This document shows, in pieces, positions 26,057-35,864 of a stretch of DNA of 64,000 nucleotides (the stretch's first letter is position 1; each line of letters starts with the position of its first letter). Both the position numbers and the translations under genes were made by a program. The stretch spans positions 558,001 to 622,000 of the forward strand of contig NZ_JAHXBG010000001.1 in the NCBI RefSeq assembly GCF_020103725.1. The letters are read 5' to 3'. The notes below the pieces were generated by a model, which saw nothing but the letters and a program-made list of their open reading frames with translations, did not search any database and had not been told where the DNA came from. The DNA comes from Hyalangium gracile (GTDB lineage Bacteria > Myxococcota > Myxococcia > Myxococcales > Myxococcaceae).

Positions 26057-27070
26057 ATGCACTCGCTTCGCTCTCGGTCCTTCCTCGGGCTGCTGCTCCT
26101 GCTCGGCGCCACCGGCCTCGGCTGCAAGAAGTCGGGCGGTGACGCGGCGGACCCCAACGCTCCGCTGCGCCTGGGCTTCTTCCCCAACATCACCCACGCG
26201 CAGGCGCTGGTGGGCCACGTGGAGGGCACCTTCGCCGCGGAGCCGGGCATCGGCAAGCTGGAGGTGAAGCAGTTCAACGCCGGGCCCGCGGCCATGGAGG
26301 CGCTCGTCGCCGGCTCGCTGGACATCTCCTATGTGGGCACCGGCCCCGCCATCAACACGTACCTCAAGGCGGGCCGCGACTTGCGCATCATCTCCGGCGC
26401 GGTGAATGGCGGCGCGGTGCTGGTGACGCGCTCGGCGAAGTCCGCCGCCGAGCTGAAGGGAAAGAAGCTGGCCAGCCCTCAAATCGGCAACACGCAGGAC
26501 ATCGCCCTGCGGCACTGGCTCAAGCAGCAGGGCCTCAGTGCCGCCAGCGAGCCCGGCAGCCAGGTGCAGGTGGTGCCCATGAGCAACCCGGACATCCTCG
26601 CGCAGTACATCCAGGGCGGCATCGAGGGCGCCTGGGTGCCGGAGCCCTGGGGCGCGCGCATGGTGGCCGAGGGCGGAGGGCAGATCCTGGTGGACGAGCG
26701 GGACTTGTGGCCGCAGCGCCGCTTCCCCACCACCGTCATCGTCACGACGAAGAAGGCGCTGGAGACGCGCCGCCCGCAGCTGCTGGCGCTCTTGAGGGTG
26801 CACGTGCGGCTCACGGAGCGCTGGCGCGGCGATCCGGCGGGCTTCTCCTCCGCCGTCAACGCCGCCTTCGGCAAGCTCACCAGCAAGCCGCTGGCGCCGC
26901 CCATCCTCCAGGAGGCCTTCTCGCGCCTGGAGCCGAGCCTGGACCCAGAGCAGGCCGCGCTGTCCACGGCGGCCCAGCACGCCAAGGCGCTGGGCTACCT
27001 CACCGCCGATGACATCTCCGGCCTGGTGGACCTGAGCCTGCTCGAGGAGGCTCGCGCTCCCGCGAAGTGA
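26057..27070 (+). CDS. ABC transporter substrate-binding lipoprotein
   Basis: 337 residues from the ATG at 26057; an in-frame upstream extension to 25994 lacks signal-peptide character. The signal peptide ends in the lipobox ATGLGC. The mature protein matches the NMT1/SsuA-like fold: LRLGFFPNITHAQALVGH, GPAAMEALVAGSLDISYVGTGPA, and later GAWVPEPWGARM. It would capture an organic anion such as an aliphatic sulfonate, nitrate or taurine outside the inner membrane. The actual ligand cannot be read from sequence, and no sulfonatase or nitrate reductase lies nearby. Convergent with the gene ending at 27090. Confidence 0.9.
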   Translation: MHSLRSRSFLGLLLLLGATGLGCKKSGGDAADPNAPLRLGFFPNITHAQALVGHVEGTFAAEPGIGKLEVKQFNAGPAAMEALVAGSLDISYVGTGPAINTYLKAGRDLRIISGAVNGGAVLVTRSAKSAAELKGKKLASPQIGNTQDIALRHWLKQQGLSAASEPGSQVQVVPMSNPDILAQYIQGGIEGAWVPEPWGARMVAEGGGQILVDERDLWPQRRFPTTVIVTTKKALETRRPQLLALLRVHVRLTERWRGDPAGFSSAVNAAFGKLTSKPLAPPILQEAFSRLEPSLDPEQAALSTAAQHAKALGYLTADDISGLVDLSLLEEARAPAK

Positions 27071-27089
27071 GGCAGGACCAGAGGGGTGC

Positions 27090-27542
27090 CTACCGGGCCT
27101 CCGCCACCTCGCCCGCCAGCGACAGGGCGAGGTTACGCGTCTGGTCCACCGTGTACGAGGCGATGATCTCCTGGCCGGGCTGTGGCGTCCGGGTGATGCG
27201 CAGCGCGCTCAGGTCCAGCGGCACCACCACGCCCTCGCGGTCCACGTAGAGCGTGCGGCCCTTCAGGTCGATGACGCGGCCGGACAACAGCCGGTTGTCG
27301 CCCTCGTCCAGCCGCTCCGCCCGCTGCTTGATGACGTCCATGCCCGTGGGGCCGAAGTTGAACTCCTCGATGCTGCCCGAACGCCCTCCCGTGCCCACTT
27401 CCTCGAAGTGCTGGGACTCCTGGTGGAAGGTCTCGCTGTACTCCCGCTCTCGGGCATTCGCCGCCAGGGGGGCGAGCATCACTCCAAGGGCAGGCAGGCA
27501 CAGGACTGCGCGACGCAGGGCGCTGGGGAAGATGGGCTTCAT
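27090..27542 (-). CDS. secreted protein of unknown function
   Basis: 150 residues. The signal peptide is at about 1-29 (ALGVMLAPLAANA). The mature region begins with an acidic/His-containing segment, then a beta-rich end with GRVIDLKGRTLYVDREGVVVPLDLSALRITRTPQPGQEIIASYTVD, which looks like a small OB/SH3-like barrel. It is found next to an importer operon on the opposite strand, so no functional link is implied. No family recognised with certainty. Confidence 0.7.
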   Translation of the reverse strand: MKPIFPSALRRAVLCLPALGVMLAPLAANAREREYSETFHQESQHFEEVGTGGRSGSIEEFNFGPTGMDVIKQRAERLDEGDNRLLSGRVIDLKGRTLYVDREGVVVPLDLSALRITRTPQPGQEIIASYTVDQTRNLALSLAGEVAEAR

Positions 27543-27721
27543 CTGGTGGACTCCGGCGTTTGGGGGTCGATGACCCGTCCACCACTCAAGCTAGGGATGG
27601 GCCCGATCCCCTTCGTGCCTCTCGGGTGCTCCCTGGAGGCAGGAGGGCCCGCCAGTCGGCCCCGCTCTTCACCCAGGGAATGGATGCCCTGGGACGCCGT
27701 GTCTTCCCGGCACGGGGCCGA

Positions 27722-29788
27722 TCAGCCCTCGTTGCGCGGCGTGGTGGACTCGCACAGGTGCTCGAGGAACTCGGGCAGCAGCGTGGAGGAGATGATCCAC
27801 AGCACGCCCTCGCCCAGGTCCGCCAGCGCGGCCCGCTCGGCGTACTCCACGGTGGTGCACTCCACGTAGTGCACGAAGACGCGCCGGTTGCGCGCGCGGA
27901 ACCACTCCGCCGCCCGCGTCAGCAGCGCCAGCATGGCGTCCTGCACCTCGGGCTGCGTGTCGTCCTCCAGCGGGACGATGCGCACGCTGTCGAGGATTTG
28001 AAACAGGTTGAGGCCGGGGTTGGCCGCCTCGTAGACACCCACCGCCACCGGCCGGCCGTTGTGGCGCGCCACGAACGCCTCGCGCTCGCGCGACAGCTCG
28101 GCGCTGTTCCACAGCGCCTTGGTGGAGTTCATGTGGAAGCGCTCGGGCACCAGGTCCAGCGCCTCGCGGAAGGCCACCGGCTTGGTCTGCTCCAGCCGCT
28201 TGAAGAACACGCCCAGCTCTTCCTCGGTGGGCGAGCCGACCTCGATGCCCTCGGCGAGGGCGGGCCAGTCACGGTCCGACTCACCCTCCATCAGCCGGAA
28301 GTTGATGGCGGCCGACTGCCCGGTGTGCTCGTACCACTGGGCGAAGTCGAACTTGGTGAAGCGCATCCACCGGACGCGGGCCTCGCAGTAGGCGAAGAAC
28401 CACTTCACGTCCGGGTCCACCTGGGCCGGCTCGTAGCCGCGCAGGTAGATGTCGCGCAGGGCCTCGCGCGCCGAGGCGCTGCGCTTGTTGGCGCCCTCCG
28501 GGTGCTGGCGCGCCACCTGGTGCGTCAGCCAGCTGCCCGCGTACGGCTTCACCACGGAGATGGAGGCCTCGACCTTGTTGCTCTCCATCGGCTTGACGAC
28601 GCGGAAGCCCAGGCGCGGGCGGCCCTGGAGCTTGTTCTGCGTCTCGTAGAACTCGCGCTTGAACTCCTCGAACTTCGTGGGGTTCTTGCCGGACAGGCGG
28701 AAGTAGCCGGAGTTCTCGAACACCTCCCACACCGCGTCGTTCCAGTCACCGGCCACGCGCGTCTTGGGGTGCATCTGCTCTTCCACCAGCTCGCGCCAGG
28801 CGATGCCCTGCTCGGCGTTGAGCGGGCTGAGCCACATGCCGCAGCGGCGGCCCTTGGGCGTGCTGGAGATGTTGCGCACCTCGGCAAACAGCCTCACCGG
28901 GGCCTTGCCCGGCATCTCCACCTCCACCACCGGGATGCGCATGCCGGGGTAGAGCAGGTCCTCGCCCGGCTCCGTCATGAAGGACAGGCCCTCGTAGGAC
29001 ACGTCCAGCATCTGCCGGTGCACGCGGACCTGCGGCCACAGCGGGTGGTCGAAGGACAGGTGGCACAGCGTGGTGGTGGGGGCCCGGCGCAGCCAGCGGT
29101 GACGGTAGCGCGTCAGCTCCACCGGCAGCGGCATCATCCACAGGTCGTGCTCCACCCAGGCCTTCTCCACCCGGAAGTAGAGCACCGAGCTGTAGCCGAA
29201 CACCTCCATGGCGAAGGGGCCGCGGGGCAGCGGGCCGTCGGCCCTCCAGCCGATGACGCCGTCGTACTTGTCGAAGTGCGCCGCGCGCACCTCCACCCGC
29301 GAGCCATCCTCGGTGCGCGCCACACCGCGCGTGGTGCGCGCCGCCAGCGCCTCGGAGATGCGCAGGATGCGCTCCTGGCGGGTGATGGTCTCCTTCCACA
29401 CCGGGCGCGCCTCGGGCGTCACCAGGTGCCCGCTCTCGCGCATGGCCTCCAGCGCGGAGACGATCTTCCGCCCGGCCTCCAGCGGCGGGGCCACGAAGCG
29501 CAGGCGCAGCTCGGGGGGCGTCTCCGGCCCGCCGGAGGAGATCTCCGCCACCTCGGCCTGGAGCGCCGTCGTCCACCGCTCGCCCAGGCCCAGCACCACG
29601 TTGGCCGGCTGACCGGGGCGCAGCTCCGCGCACGAGGCCAGGTGCAGCGTCAGGTGCTCCAGCGACAGCTGGACCAGTCGCCCCTGCGAGTCATTCGCAT
29701 CTCCGAACGACGCCACCGCGGACAGGTCCGTTCCCATCCGATAGCCGAGGATCGCCTCGCGAGTCGACATCCGGTTATCCGACTGCAT
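27722..29788 (-). CDS. large PilZ-like protein
   Basis: 688 residues from the ATG at 29788, with GGAG 7 nt upstream. No signal peptide. The first 130 residues resemble a PilZ-type barrel. Residues about 230-340 contain MLDVSYEGLSFMTEPG and GMRIPVVEVEMPG..VRLFAEVRNIS, again PilZ-like (D-V-S-Y-E-G motif). The C-terminal 330 residues contain mixed alpha/beta with REAFVARHNGRPVAVGVYEAANPGLNLFQIL, reminiscent of an acyltransferase (GNAT) core. Myxobacteria have many PilZ proteins in motility and development. A specific role is not visible. Confidence 0.7.
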   Translation of the reverse strand: MQSDNRMSTREAILGYRMGTDLSAVASFGDANDSQGRLVQLSLEHLTLHLASCAELRPGQPANVVLGLGERWTTALQAEVAEISSGGPETPPELRLRFVAPPLEAGRKIVSALEAMRESGHLVTPEARPVWKETITRQERILRISEALAARTTRGVARTEDGSRVEVRAAHFDKYDGVIGWRADGPLPRGPFAMEVFGYSSVLYFRVEKAWVEHDLWMMPLPVELTRYRHRWLRRAPTTTLCHLSFDHPLWPQVRVHRQMLDVSYEGLSFMTEPGEDLLYPGMRIPVVEVEMPGKAPVRLFAEVRNISSTPKGRRCGMWLSPLNAEQGIAWRELVEEQMHPKTRVAGDWNDAVWEVFENSGYFRLSGKNPTKFEEFKREFYETQNKLQGRPRLGFRVVKPMESNKVEASISVVKPYAGSWLTHQVARQHPEGANKRSASAREALRDIYLRGYEPAQVDPDVKWFFAYCEARVRWMRFTKFDFAQWYEHTGQSAAINFRLMEGESDRDWPALAEGIEVGSPTEEELGVFFKRLEQTKPVAFREALDLVPERFHMNSTKALWNSAELSREREAFVARHNGRPVAVGVYEAANPGLNLFQILDSVRIVPLEDDTQPEVQDAMLALLTRAAEWFRARNRRVFVHYVECTTVEYAERAALADLGEGVLWIISSTLLPEFLEHLCESTTPRNEG

Positions 29789-30189
29789 GGGAGCTCCGTC
29801 GCGCAAAAGATGCTTTACCTGAATAGCAGAACAATTTCATACCACGGTTCCGCGAGACTTCCCCAAGGGAAATTTCTTGCTCAGAGGGTGAACAGCGCTT
29901 CCGTGGGGCGCATCTGTTCTCCGGAGCGTGCTCCAGTCCAGCTCATTCCGCACTGTGTCATAGTGGAAACTCGAGCGTGAATCCGAGGGGATAGGCTCAC
30001 TTGTAGCGTCCACAATCGGTCCTCCTCGACTCGGCCCGTGCTCCCGGAAAACCTGACGTCCTGATCCGGCGGAATCTTCAGGGAATTCTGGTTCATCTCC
30101 GAAGAAAAATCCATGCCCTATGGTCTACGGGTTTCCCGCAGTAGAGGACACTCCTGGGGACGGGCTCTCCGAGTGTTGAATCGCGTGCG
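29789..30189. promoter_or_regulatory. upstream region of the PilZ gene, unusually AT-rich
   Basis: 401 bp without a convincing gene. It lies upstream of the leftward PilZ gene and downstream of the leftward lipoprotein gene, so it should hold that gene's terminator and the PilZ promoter. The part at 29810-29885 is clearly AT-rich for this DNA (ACAATTTCATACC, GGAAATTTCTTGC). No perfect sigma70 or sigma54 pair was found. A 77-codon leftward frame at 29881-30114 has atypical composition and was not called. Confidence 0.4.
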
Positions 30190-31770
30190 TTAGAGGCAGC
30201 GCAGCTCCAGCACCAGGGTGGAGTCCTCCAGGCCGCCGTCGGCGCCGGAGCCGCCGGTGGCATACACCTGGGCGCCAGAGCCGCCGGCCAGGGTGTGGTG
30301 GCGCCGGGTGGGCAGGGGGGTGGCGGGGGTGAAGCGCTCGGAGGCAGGATCAAACCAGGCCGCCGGAGCGCCGCTGGCGTCCTCGATGTAGACCCAGCCA
30401 TTGCCGATGCGGACGGCGCGAGGGTTGGGGCGAGGCCGGTCCATGGGCAGCACCTCGCGCACCCGCACCACGTCGCCGGAGGTCTCGAGCAGGAAGGCCC
30501 GGGCGGAGGGCACCAGCGAGGCGCCCACCCGCTCGGAGCCGCCGATCACCAGCGCGCGGCCACCGGTCAGCTCCACCACGGCGGGGCCCTCGAGGGCGGC
30601 GGGGAGGGCAGGCCCCACGCCCAGGGTGCCGGTGGGGCCGATCAAATCCGTGCGGGAGGTGGCGCCCGAGCCGGGGCAGCCGCCGGCCAGCAGGAAGGAG
30701 GGCCCCAGGGGTGCGCCTCCTGCGGGGCATGTAAGAGAAAGGCGGCCCAGCACCTCCTGGGCGCCGGTGTCCGGGCGCACGCGGACGGCGAGGTTGCGCT
30801 GCTCCACGCTGCCTTCCTGAGCGGCGGCCAGTCTGCCTCCGGCCAGTAGCGCGTCGCCGCCCAGGCGGCCGGCGGCGGCACCGCGGGAGGTGAGCGTGGG
30901 GGTGAAGGGCAGGCGGGTGGTGCCCCCGTCGAGCTCGAGCCACTCGAGGCTGGGCTCGGGCACATCGCCCAGGCGCACGCCGCCCAGCACCGCGACGCCT
31001 CCGTCCTGCAGGGCCACGCCGCTGGCCTCGGCCCGCCCCACGGCGAGTGACTGGGTGGAGATGCGGCCGGTCTCGGTGAAGAAGATGTCCAGCGCGGCGC
31101 TCGGGCGTCCCTGGGCGTCACGGCCTCCGGCCACCACGAGCGAGCCCGCCAGCGGGCCGGCGCCCGGCACCAGCACCGTGGGCTGGGAGCGGCGGGAGAA
31201 GCCCGTGCGCACCACGGGGGCACCCACCATCCGTCCGGGGCAGGCGCACACGCCCTCGTCGCAGGTGAGGCCTCCGGGCTGGCAGCTCCGGGCGGCGCAC
31301 TCGGGGTCCGCGCAGTCGCGCAGGCCGTCGCCGTCGTCGTCCAGGCCGTTGTCGCAGGCCTCCACCGCCATGCCCGCGTCCGGAGCGGGGGGAATGGGAG
31401 GCAGCGTCAGCGTCAGGCGCGCGCCGCCCTTCTCGGTGAGCGTGGCCTCGCTGGAGGCGGTGGAGCGCACCACGCCCGAGCGCTCCGCGGTGGCGCGCAC
31501 GGTGAGCCGCGTGCCGGCGGGCGTGGCCGGGCCGGACTCGAAGTTGAAGGTGGCGGGCAGGTGCAGCTGGGCGCCCTCCAGCGTGGCCAGGCCCAGCGGG
31601 GTGCTGGTGCCCGCCTGGAGCGCGACGACGGAGAGCCGATCGAAGTCCGCGCCCGGCACCAGCGCGCCCTCCACCACCACGTGCACGCCGCCGGGTGTGG
31701 ACTCACAGCCGAGCAGCGGCCAGAGGAGGAGCAGCGGGAGCAGGCTCGAAGAGCGGGAGGGTGTGCTCAC
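30190..31770 (-). CDS. lipoprotein with kelch-like repeat region
   Basis: 526 residues from a GTG at 31770. The lipobox LWPLLGC gives a lipid anchor. An N-terminal beta domain (about 25-130) is followed by a Ca2+-binding-like Asp-rich segment with paired Cys (CDNGLDDDGDGLRDCADPEC, CQPGGLTCDEGVCACPG). The remaining part, about 180-520, has repeated VVAGGRD, VLGGV, LLAGG, VIGGS, YATGGS strands. These are kelch-like motifs of a beta-propeller. It is a typical myxobacterial surface lipoprotein; ligand unknown. Divergent from the Ser/Thr kinase gene. Confidence 0.8.
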   Translation of the reverse strand: MSTPSRSSSLLPLLLLWPLLGCESTPGGVHVVVEGALVPGADFDRLSVVALQAGTSTPLGLATLEGAQLHLPATFNFESGPATPAGTRLTVRATAERSGVVRSTASSEATLTEKGGARLTLTLPPIPPAPDAGMAVEACDNGLDDDGDGLRDCADPECAARSCQPGGLTCDEGVCACPGRMVGAPVVRTGFSRRSQPTVLVPGAGPLAGSLVVAGGRDAQGRPSAALDIFFTETGRISTQSLAVGRAEASGVALQDGGVAVLGGVRLGDVPEPSLEWLELDGGTTRLPFTPTLTSRGAAAGRLGGDALLAGGRLAAAQEGSVEQRNLAVRVRPDTGAQEVLGRLSLTCPAGGAPLGPSFLLAGGCPGSGATSRTDLIGPTGTLGVGPALPAALEGPAVVELTGGRALVIGGSERVGASLVPSARAFLLETSGDVVRVREVLPMDRPRPNPRAVRIGNGWVYIEDASGAPAAWFDPASERFTPATPLPTRRHHTLAGGSGAQVYATGGSGADGGLEDSTLVLELRCL

Positions 31771-31862
31771 GCGCGCGAGTCTAGGCCAACCCCATGTGTG
31801 TAGAATTCCTGTGCCGCTCTTTCAGCCCAGGGGGTTTCGCGGTGTAGACTCGATTTTCTCAC

Positions 31863-34553
31863 ATGGGTGGTTCCACGCTGCCGCTCGCACCGGACGCCTT
31901 CAGCGGCCGGAAGCTGGGCAAATACGAGGTGCTCTGCCGCCTGTCCACGGGCGGGATGGCGGAGATCTTCCTCGCGTCGCAGCGTGGCCTGGCGGGCTTC
32001 CGCAAGCTGGTGGTGCTCAAGCAGATCCTCCCGGACATCGCTGGCGAGGAAGAGTTCGTCCAGATGTTCCTGGACGAGGCGCGGGTGACGGCCGCCTTCA
32101 ACCACCCGCACATCGCCCAGGTGTATGACTTGGACGTAGCCGAGGGCGAGCTGTTCCTGGCCATGGAGTTCGTCCCGGGCGCCACGCTGGTGGAGGTGGC
32201 CAAGGCGTGCCGCGCCGCCAACGAGCCCATCCCGGTGGGCTTCAGCCTGGAGGCCGTGCGCGACACCGCCCTGGCGCTGCACTACGCGCACACCTTCACG
32301 GATCCGCTCGGCCGGCCCTCGCCCGTCATCCACCGCGACGTGGCCGAGAAGAACATCATGGTGACGTACGAGGGCGTCACCAAGCTGCTGGACTTCGGCA
32401 TCGCCAAGAACCTGGCGCGCAAGGGCCGCACGCAGATCGGCATGGTGAAGGGGACCAGCGGCTACATGTCCCCGGAGCAGATCCTCGGCGAGCCGCTGGA
32501 CTCGCGCAGTGACTTGTTCAGCCTGGGCGTGGTGCTGCACGAGTGCCTCACAGGCCTGCGCCTGTTCCACTCCAAGACGCCCGAGGCGGGCGCGGGAGCG
32601 GTGCTGCAAGGACAGGTGCCGCCCCCGTCCCGCGCGAACAAGGCCATCCCGCCGGAGCTGGACGCCATCGTCCTCAAGGCGCTGGCGCGCAAGCGCGAGG
32701 ACCGGTACGCGACGACGCTCGAGTTCGCGCGCGCCCTGGAGCGCGCCGTGGGCCCCCTCATCTGGCACCCGGAGCAGAGCGGAGAGCTGATCCGGCGCCT
32801 CTTCTCGGACCGGCGCGAGCAGACCCGGCAGCTGCTCATGGCCGGCAAGGTGATGAGCGGCGACACCACCGGCGAGGTCAACCTGGCGCAGATCCTCTCG
32901 CCGCCCGCGCCCCCGGAGCCCCCTCCGCCTCCGGCTGATCCGGTGAGCGCCACGCGCCTGCCGCTGATCACCCCCGCGCTGCCCGCCGCCGGGCGGCCCG
33001 GAGCGCCTTCGCAGACGGGGCTGCCCTCGGTGAAGGCCGCCGCGCCGGCGCCGCCTCCGCCTCCGGCGCAGGAGCCGCTGCTCAAGCCGCTACCGCCTCC
33101 CAAGGAAGCCCCCCCGCGCCGCATCACGAGCGCCTCGGTGACGGTGGCGCCGCCGGAAGTCGCCACCCGTCGGCCGGTGTTCGAGCCGCTGCCGCAGAAG
33201 CGCACGAGCACCTTGGCCTCGAGCGCGCTCACCCTGCCTCCCCCGCCGCCCCGGGAGGACACCGGGCGCACGAACTCCTCGGCGGAGACGATTCCCGCGC
33301 CTTCACCTCCGCCGGCGCGACAGAGCTCCCCGCGCGTGGCGCCCCTGCCGCCTCCGGTCGATCCCGATGAGGACGATGACGACTCCCATCCCGCGCTGCG
33401 CACCATCATGGAGCGGGTGGACCTCAACGCCATGGGGACCTTCCCCCATGCGGACAGTCCGGTCGCCAAGGGTGCTCCTGTCCCGGACACGGCCGATGAC
33501 GAGCACACGCCCGCGGTGAAGCACAACGGGGGCCGGCGCTCACCGACGTCCAGCGAGCGCATCCCCCAGCCTCCCAGCAACGTTGGAGCGCGCCCTTCCC
33601 GGCGCCGCGTGCCCACGCCGCCCCCTCCGCGACAGGAGTCCGACTTCGAGATCACCACCCGGCCCGTTCGCGCGCTGCGGGTGGAAGAAGAGGAACCGCA
33701 GTCGGACACCAACGAGACCCTCATCCCCGAGGGCGAGGAAGGGCACACCCTCCTCACCTCGCCCGTCATGGCCCTGCCCGCGAAGAAGAAGAACGGGGCG
33801 TGGGTGATGCTGGCCGTGGCCCTGCTGCTGCTGGGGGCGGTGGTCACGGTGGTGGCGCTCGGATGGGATGGCGGTCGCTTGAGCGGACTGCTGGGACTGC
33901 GCTCATCCCCTGCGGCTTCGGCGGTGGCTACCAGCGTGCCCCTGAAGCCACCCCCGGCACCGCCCACCCAGCCGACGGAGCCCGTCGCGAAAGCTCCAGC
34001 TCCCGCGCCCGAGCCCGCACCTCCAACCCCCGCCCAGCCCACCACCACCGCCGAGCCCGCCACCCCCACTCCGCCCGCCGAGGCGACACCTCCCGCCACG
34101 CCCCCGGACACGGCTCCCCAGGAGCCCGCCGTCGCCGAGACGACACCTCCGGAGGAGAAGATCGAGGCCGCCACCGCCAAGAGCGAGGAGGTCCTCACGG
34201 CCGAGGCGGACACGACAAAGAAGTCCCGTCCCGCCACCAACAAGCGCACGCGCCGGGACGCGAAGCCCGGGGCCAGCGAGGACGAGGACGCCTCCGCCGA
34301 TGATGCTGCCGCCGCGGCGCCCGCTCCGGGTGGCAACGGAACGCTCACGCTCGTCACCACGCCCTATGCCAAGGTGTACCTGGGGCGGCGCTACCTGGGA
34401 GACACCCCCCTCTTCAAGTTGAGCCTCCCGACGGGCAAGCAGACGCTCAAGCTCGTGGACGCGAGCGGTCGAAGCCTGCGCCTACCGGTGGAGATCAAGC
34501 CCGGGGAGACCACGGCCCTGAAGCTCTCGCTCGACGAGCTCGACGCGAACTGA
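31863..34553 (+). CDS. Ser/Thr protein kinase with TM segment and PEGA domain
   Basis: 896 residues. Kinase domain about 18-290: glycine loop region LSTGGMAEIFLA, Lys53 in VVLKQI, HRDVAEKN catalytic loop near 157, DFG in LLDFGIAK, and GYMSPEQ. The HRDVxxKN form and the degenerate glycine loop are typical of myxobacterial kinases. A Pro/Ala-rich linker of more than 300 residues leads to a membrane segment at about 644-667, a second Pro/Ala/Thr-rich stalk, and a C-terminal PEGA-type beta domain (about 826-896, YAKVYLGRRYLGDTPLF). The kinase is inside and the PEGA outside. It is a paralog of the kinase at 55597. The short upstream gap has TAGACT near 31845 as a possible -10. Confidence 0.92.
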   Translation: MGGSTLPLAPDAFSGRKLGKYEVLCRLSTGGMAEIFLASQRGLAGFRKLVVLKQILPDIAGEEEFVQMFLDEARVTAAFNHPHIAQVYDLDVAEGELFLAMEFVPGATLVEVAKACRAANEPIPVGFSLEAVRDTALALHYAHTFTDPLGRPSPVIHRDVAEKNIMVTYEGVTKLLDFGIAKNLARKGRTQIGMVKGTSGYMSPEQILGEPLDSRSDLFSLGVVLHECLTGLRLFHSKTPEAGAGAVLQGQVPPPSRANKAIPPELDAIVLKALARKREDRYATTLEFARALERAVGPLIWHPEQSGELIRRLFSDRREQTRQLLMAGKVMSGDTTGEVNLAQILSPPAPPEPPPPPADPVSATRLPLITPALPAAGRPGAPSQTGLPSVKAAAPAPPPPPAQEPLLKPLPPPKEAPPRRITSASVTVAPPEVATRRPVFEPLPQKRTSTLASSALTLPPPPPREDTGRTNSSAETIPAPSPPPARQSSPRVAPLPPPVDPDEDDDDSHPALRTIMERVDLNAMGTFPHADSPVAKGAPVPDTADDEHTPAVKHNGGRRSPTSSERIPQPPSNVGARPSRRRVPTPPPPRQESDFEITTRPVRALRVEEEEPQSDTNETLIPEGEEGHTLLTSPVMALPAKKKNGAWVMLAVALLLLGAVVTVVALGWDGGRLSGLLGLRSSPAASAVATSVPLKPPPAPPTQPTEPVAKAPAPAPEPAPPTPAQPTTTAEPATPTPPAEATPPATPPDTAPQEPAVAETTPPEEKIEAATAKSEEVLTAEADTTKKSRPATNKRTRRDAKPGASEDEDASADDAAAAAPAPGGNGTLTLVTTPYAKVYLGRRYLGDTPLFKLSLPTGKQTLKLVDASGRSLRLPVEIKPGETTALKLSLDELDAN

Positions 34554-34679
34554 CGCTCCGCCTTCACCCCATCGGTGCTGCTGCCGGAGATGAACGCAGC
34601 CTCTCCCTCGGACTGCCGCACGCGTTGTCAGAGGCCTCTGCTTGGATGGAGGAGGCGTGCAACGAGGAGGGCGGCGAGG

Positions 34680-35864
34680 ATGGAACACAAGGGGCTCGTG
34701 GCGAGAGTGGCGGAGCAGTTGGAGCAAACGATTGCCCTGGGGCAGTGGCCCAAAGGCAGGCTGCCTTCCGAGCGGCAGATGGCCCAGCGCTATGGGGTGT
34801 CGCGCACCACCATCCGAGGAGCCCTCCAGGGGCTGGCCGCCAGAGGACTCATCGTTCAACACCCGGGGAGACAGAGCCGCACGGTGCCACTCGGTGAAGC
34901 ACTGTCGCTCGAGAGCCTGAAGCTGCTGCTTCCCGAGGGCCGCCAAGACATGGATCGCCGGCCGCTGCTCGAGGGGTACTTCGCCCTCAAGCGGGAGGTG
35001 ACGGTGGAGCTACTGGCCGCCTGCTGCGAGCACGCCAGCCAGCCCGCTGTGGAGCAGCTGCTCAATGCCAGCTTCGCGTTGAGAGATGAGGCCCGCTGGC
35101 AGGAGAAGCGCACCCGGTGGGTGGAGCGAGAGTTCGACCTGCTGCGGCTGGCAGCCCAAGCAGCGGACCGTCCCGGCCACCTGCTGCTCCTGATGTCGTT
35201 GGAGAAGGCTTTCCGAGGCTTGGCGGACGCGCTGCTCCCTGCGCTGCAACCGGAGGCCCTCCAGCAGTGGGCCCAGTGCGTGTTCAACGCTCTGGCCGAC
35301 CGTGACGCCCAGGCCCTTCGCCAACAGTTGCCGGCGCTGCTGAAGGCCGCTGACGAGCCGCTGCTCGACCGGCTGGCCCCGGTGCGTGCTGCGCACACCG
35401 CGCCTGTGCCCCTACCGCCTTCCGGGGAGGTGCCCGTGTCGGGCGAGAACGCCAGCAACTGGTCTGCTTGTCATACCAGTTCGCAACAAGTCCGGCCGAC
35501 AGGCAGGGCCCCGGTCCACGAGGAGGGGGGCACCCTCGCGTGCGCCACTTCGAGCCGGAACGCTCTCGTAGCTCCACCCGCTCCACTCCCCGCTGGCGAG
35601 TGGCAGGGTGATTCCCGCTGCCCCGCACCCATTCCGGCCCCACCTGCGTCTCGCTCCACCACCTACGGTGTTCCTGCCAGCTTCTGTTCCGCGCCCACCC
35701 TGATGCTTGCCTGGGCACCTCCTTCCTTCTCGGCAGTCTCGGCCGCGGACGCCAGAGGTTCACCTGGCCCGTGCCCGGACGCTTCCACTGCCGAGGAAAA
35801 GGAGTCTGTCCCCAGCGAGGGCCAGGCCGCTCTGCCGGTGGACGCTGGGGAGGCGCCTGAGTAA
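34680..35864 (+). CDS. GntR-family regulator with extended repeat-containing C-terminus
   Basis: 394 residues from the ATG at 34680 with GGAGG upstream. The winged-helix domain is clear at about 5-75 (AEQLEQTIALGQWPKGRLPSE, QRYGVSRTTIRGALQGLAARGLI). A helical ligand-binding region like FCD follows at about 90-240. After about residue 255 the sequence becomes Pro/Ala/Ser-rich. The palindromic repeat (35457-35481) is translated there as NWSACHTS, and the frame continues another 125 residues of low complexity. The ancestral protein probably ended near 250, with the tail gained by repeat insertion or read-through. Target genes unknown. Confidence 0.75.
   Translation: MEHKGLVARVAEQLEQTIALGQWPKGRLPSERQMAQRYGVSRTTIRGALQGLAARGLIVQHPGRQSRTVPLGEALSLESLKLLLPEGRQDMDRRPLLEGYFALKREVTVELLAACCEHASQPAVEQLLNASFALRDEARWQEKRTRWVEREFDLLRLAAQAADRPGHLLLLMSLEKAFRGLADALLPALQPEALQQWAQCVFNALADRDAQALRQQLPALLKAADEPLLDRLAPVRAAHTAPVPLPPSGEVPVSGENASNWSACHTSSQQVRPTGRAPVHEEGGTLACATSSRNALVAPPAPLPAGEWQGDSRCPAPIPAPPASRSTTYGVPASFCSAPTLMLAWAPPSFSAVSAADARGSPGPCPDASTAEEKESVPSEGQAALPVDAGEAPE
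35457..35481. repeat. dispersed palindromic repeat, copy 2 (inside GntR frame)
   Basis: Exact match to copies 1 and 3 over the 25-bp core. The next bases CGCAACAAGTCCGGC are also shared, with one or two changes, with the flank of copy 4, so the element extends to about 45 bp on this side. It is in frame within the low-complexity C-terminal part of the GntR regulator. Confidence 0.85.

Noticed and set aside
29881-30114. 77-codon leftward frame in the PilZ upstream region
   Set aside because: Composition unlike neighbouring genes and no ribosome site; treated as regulatory sequence.
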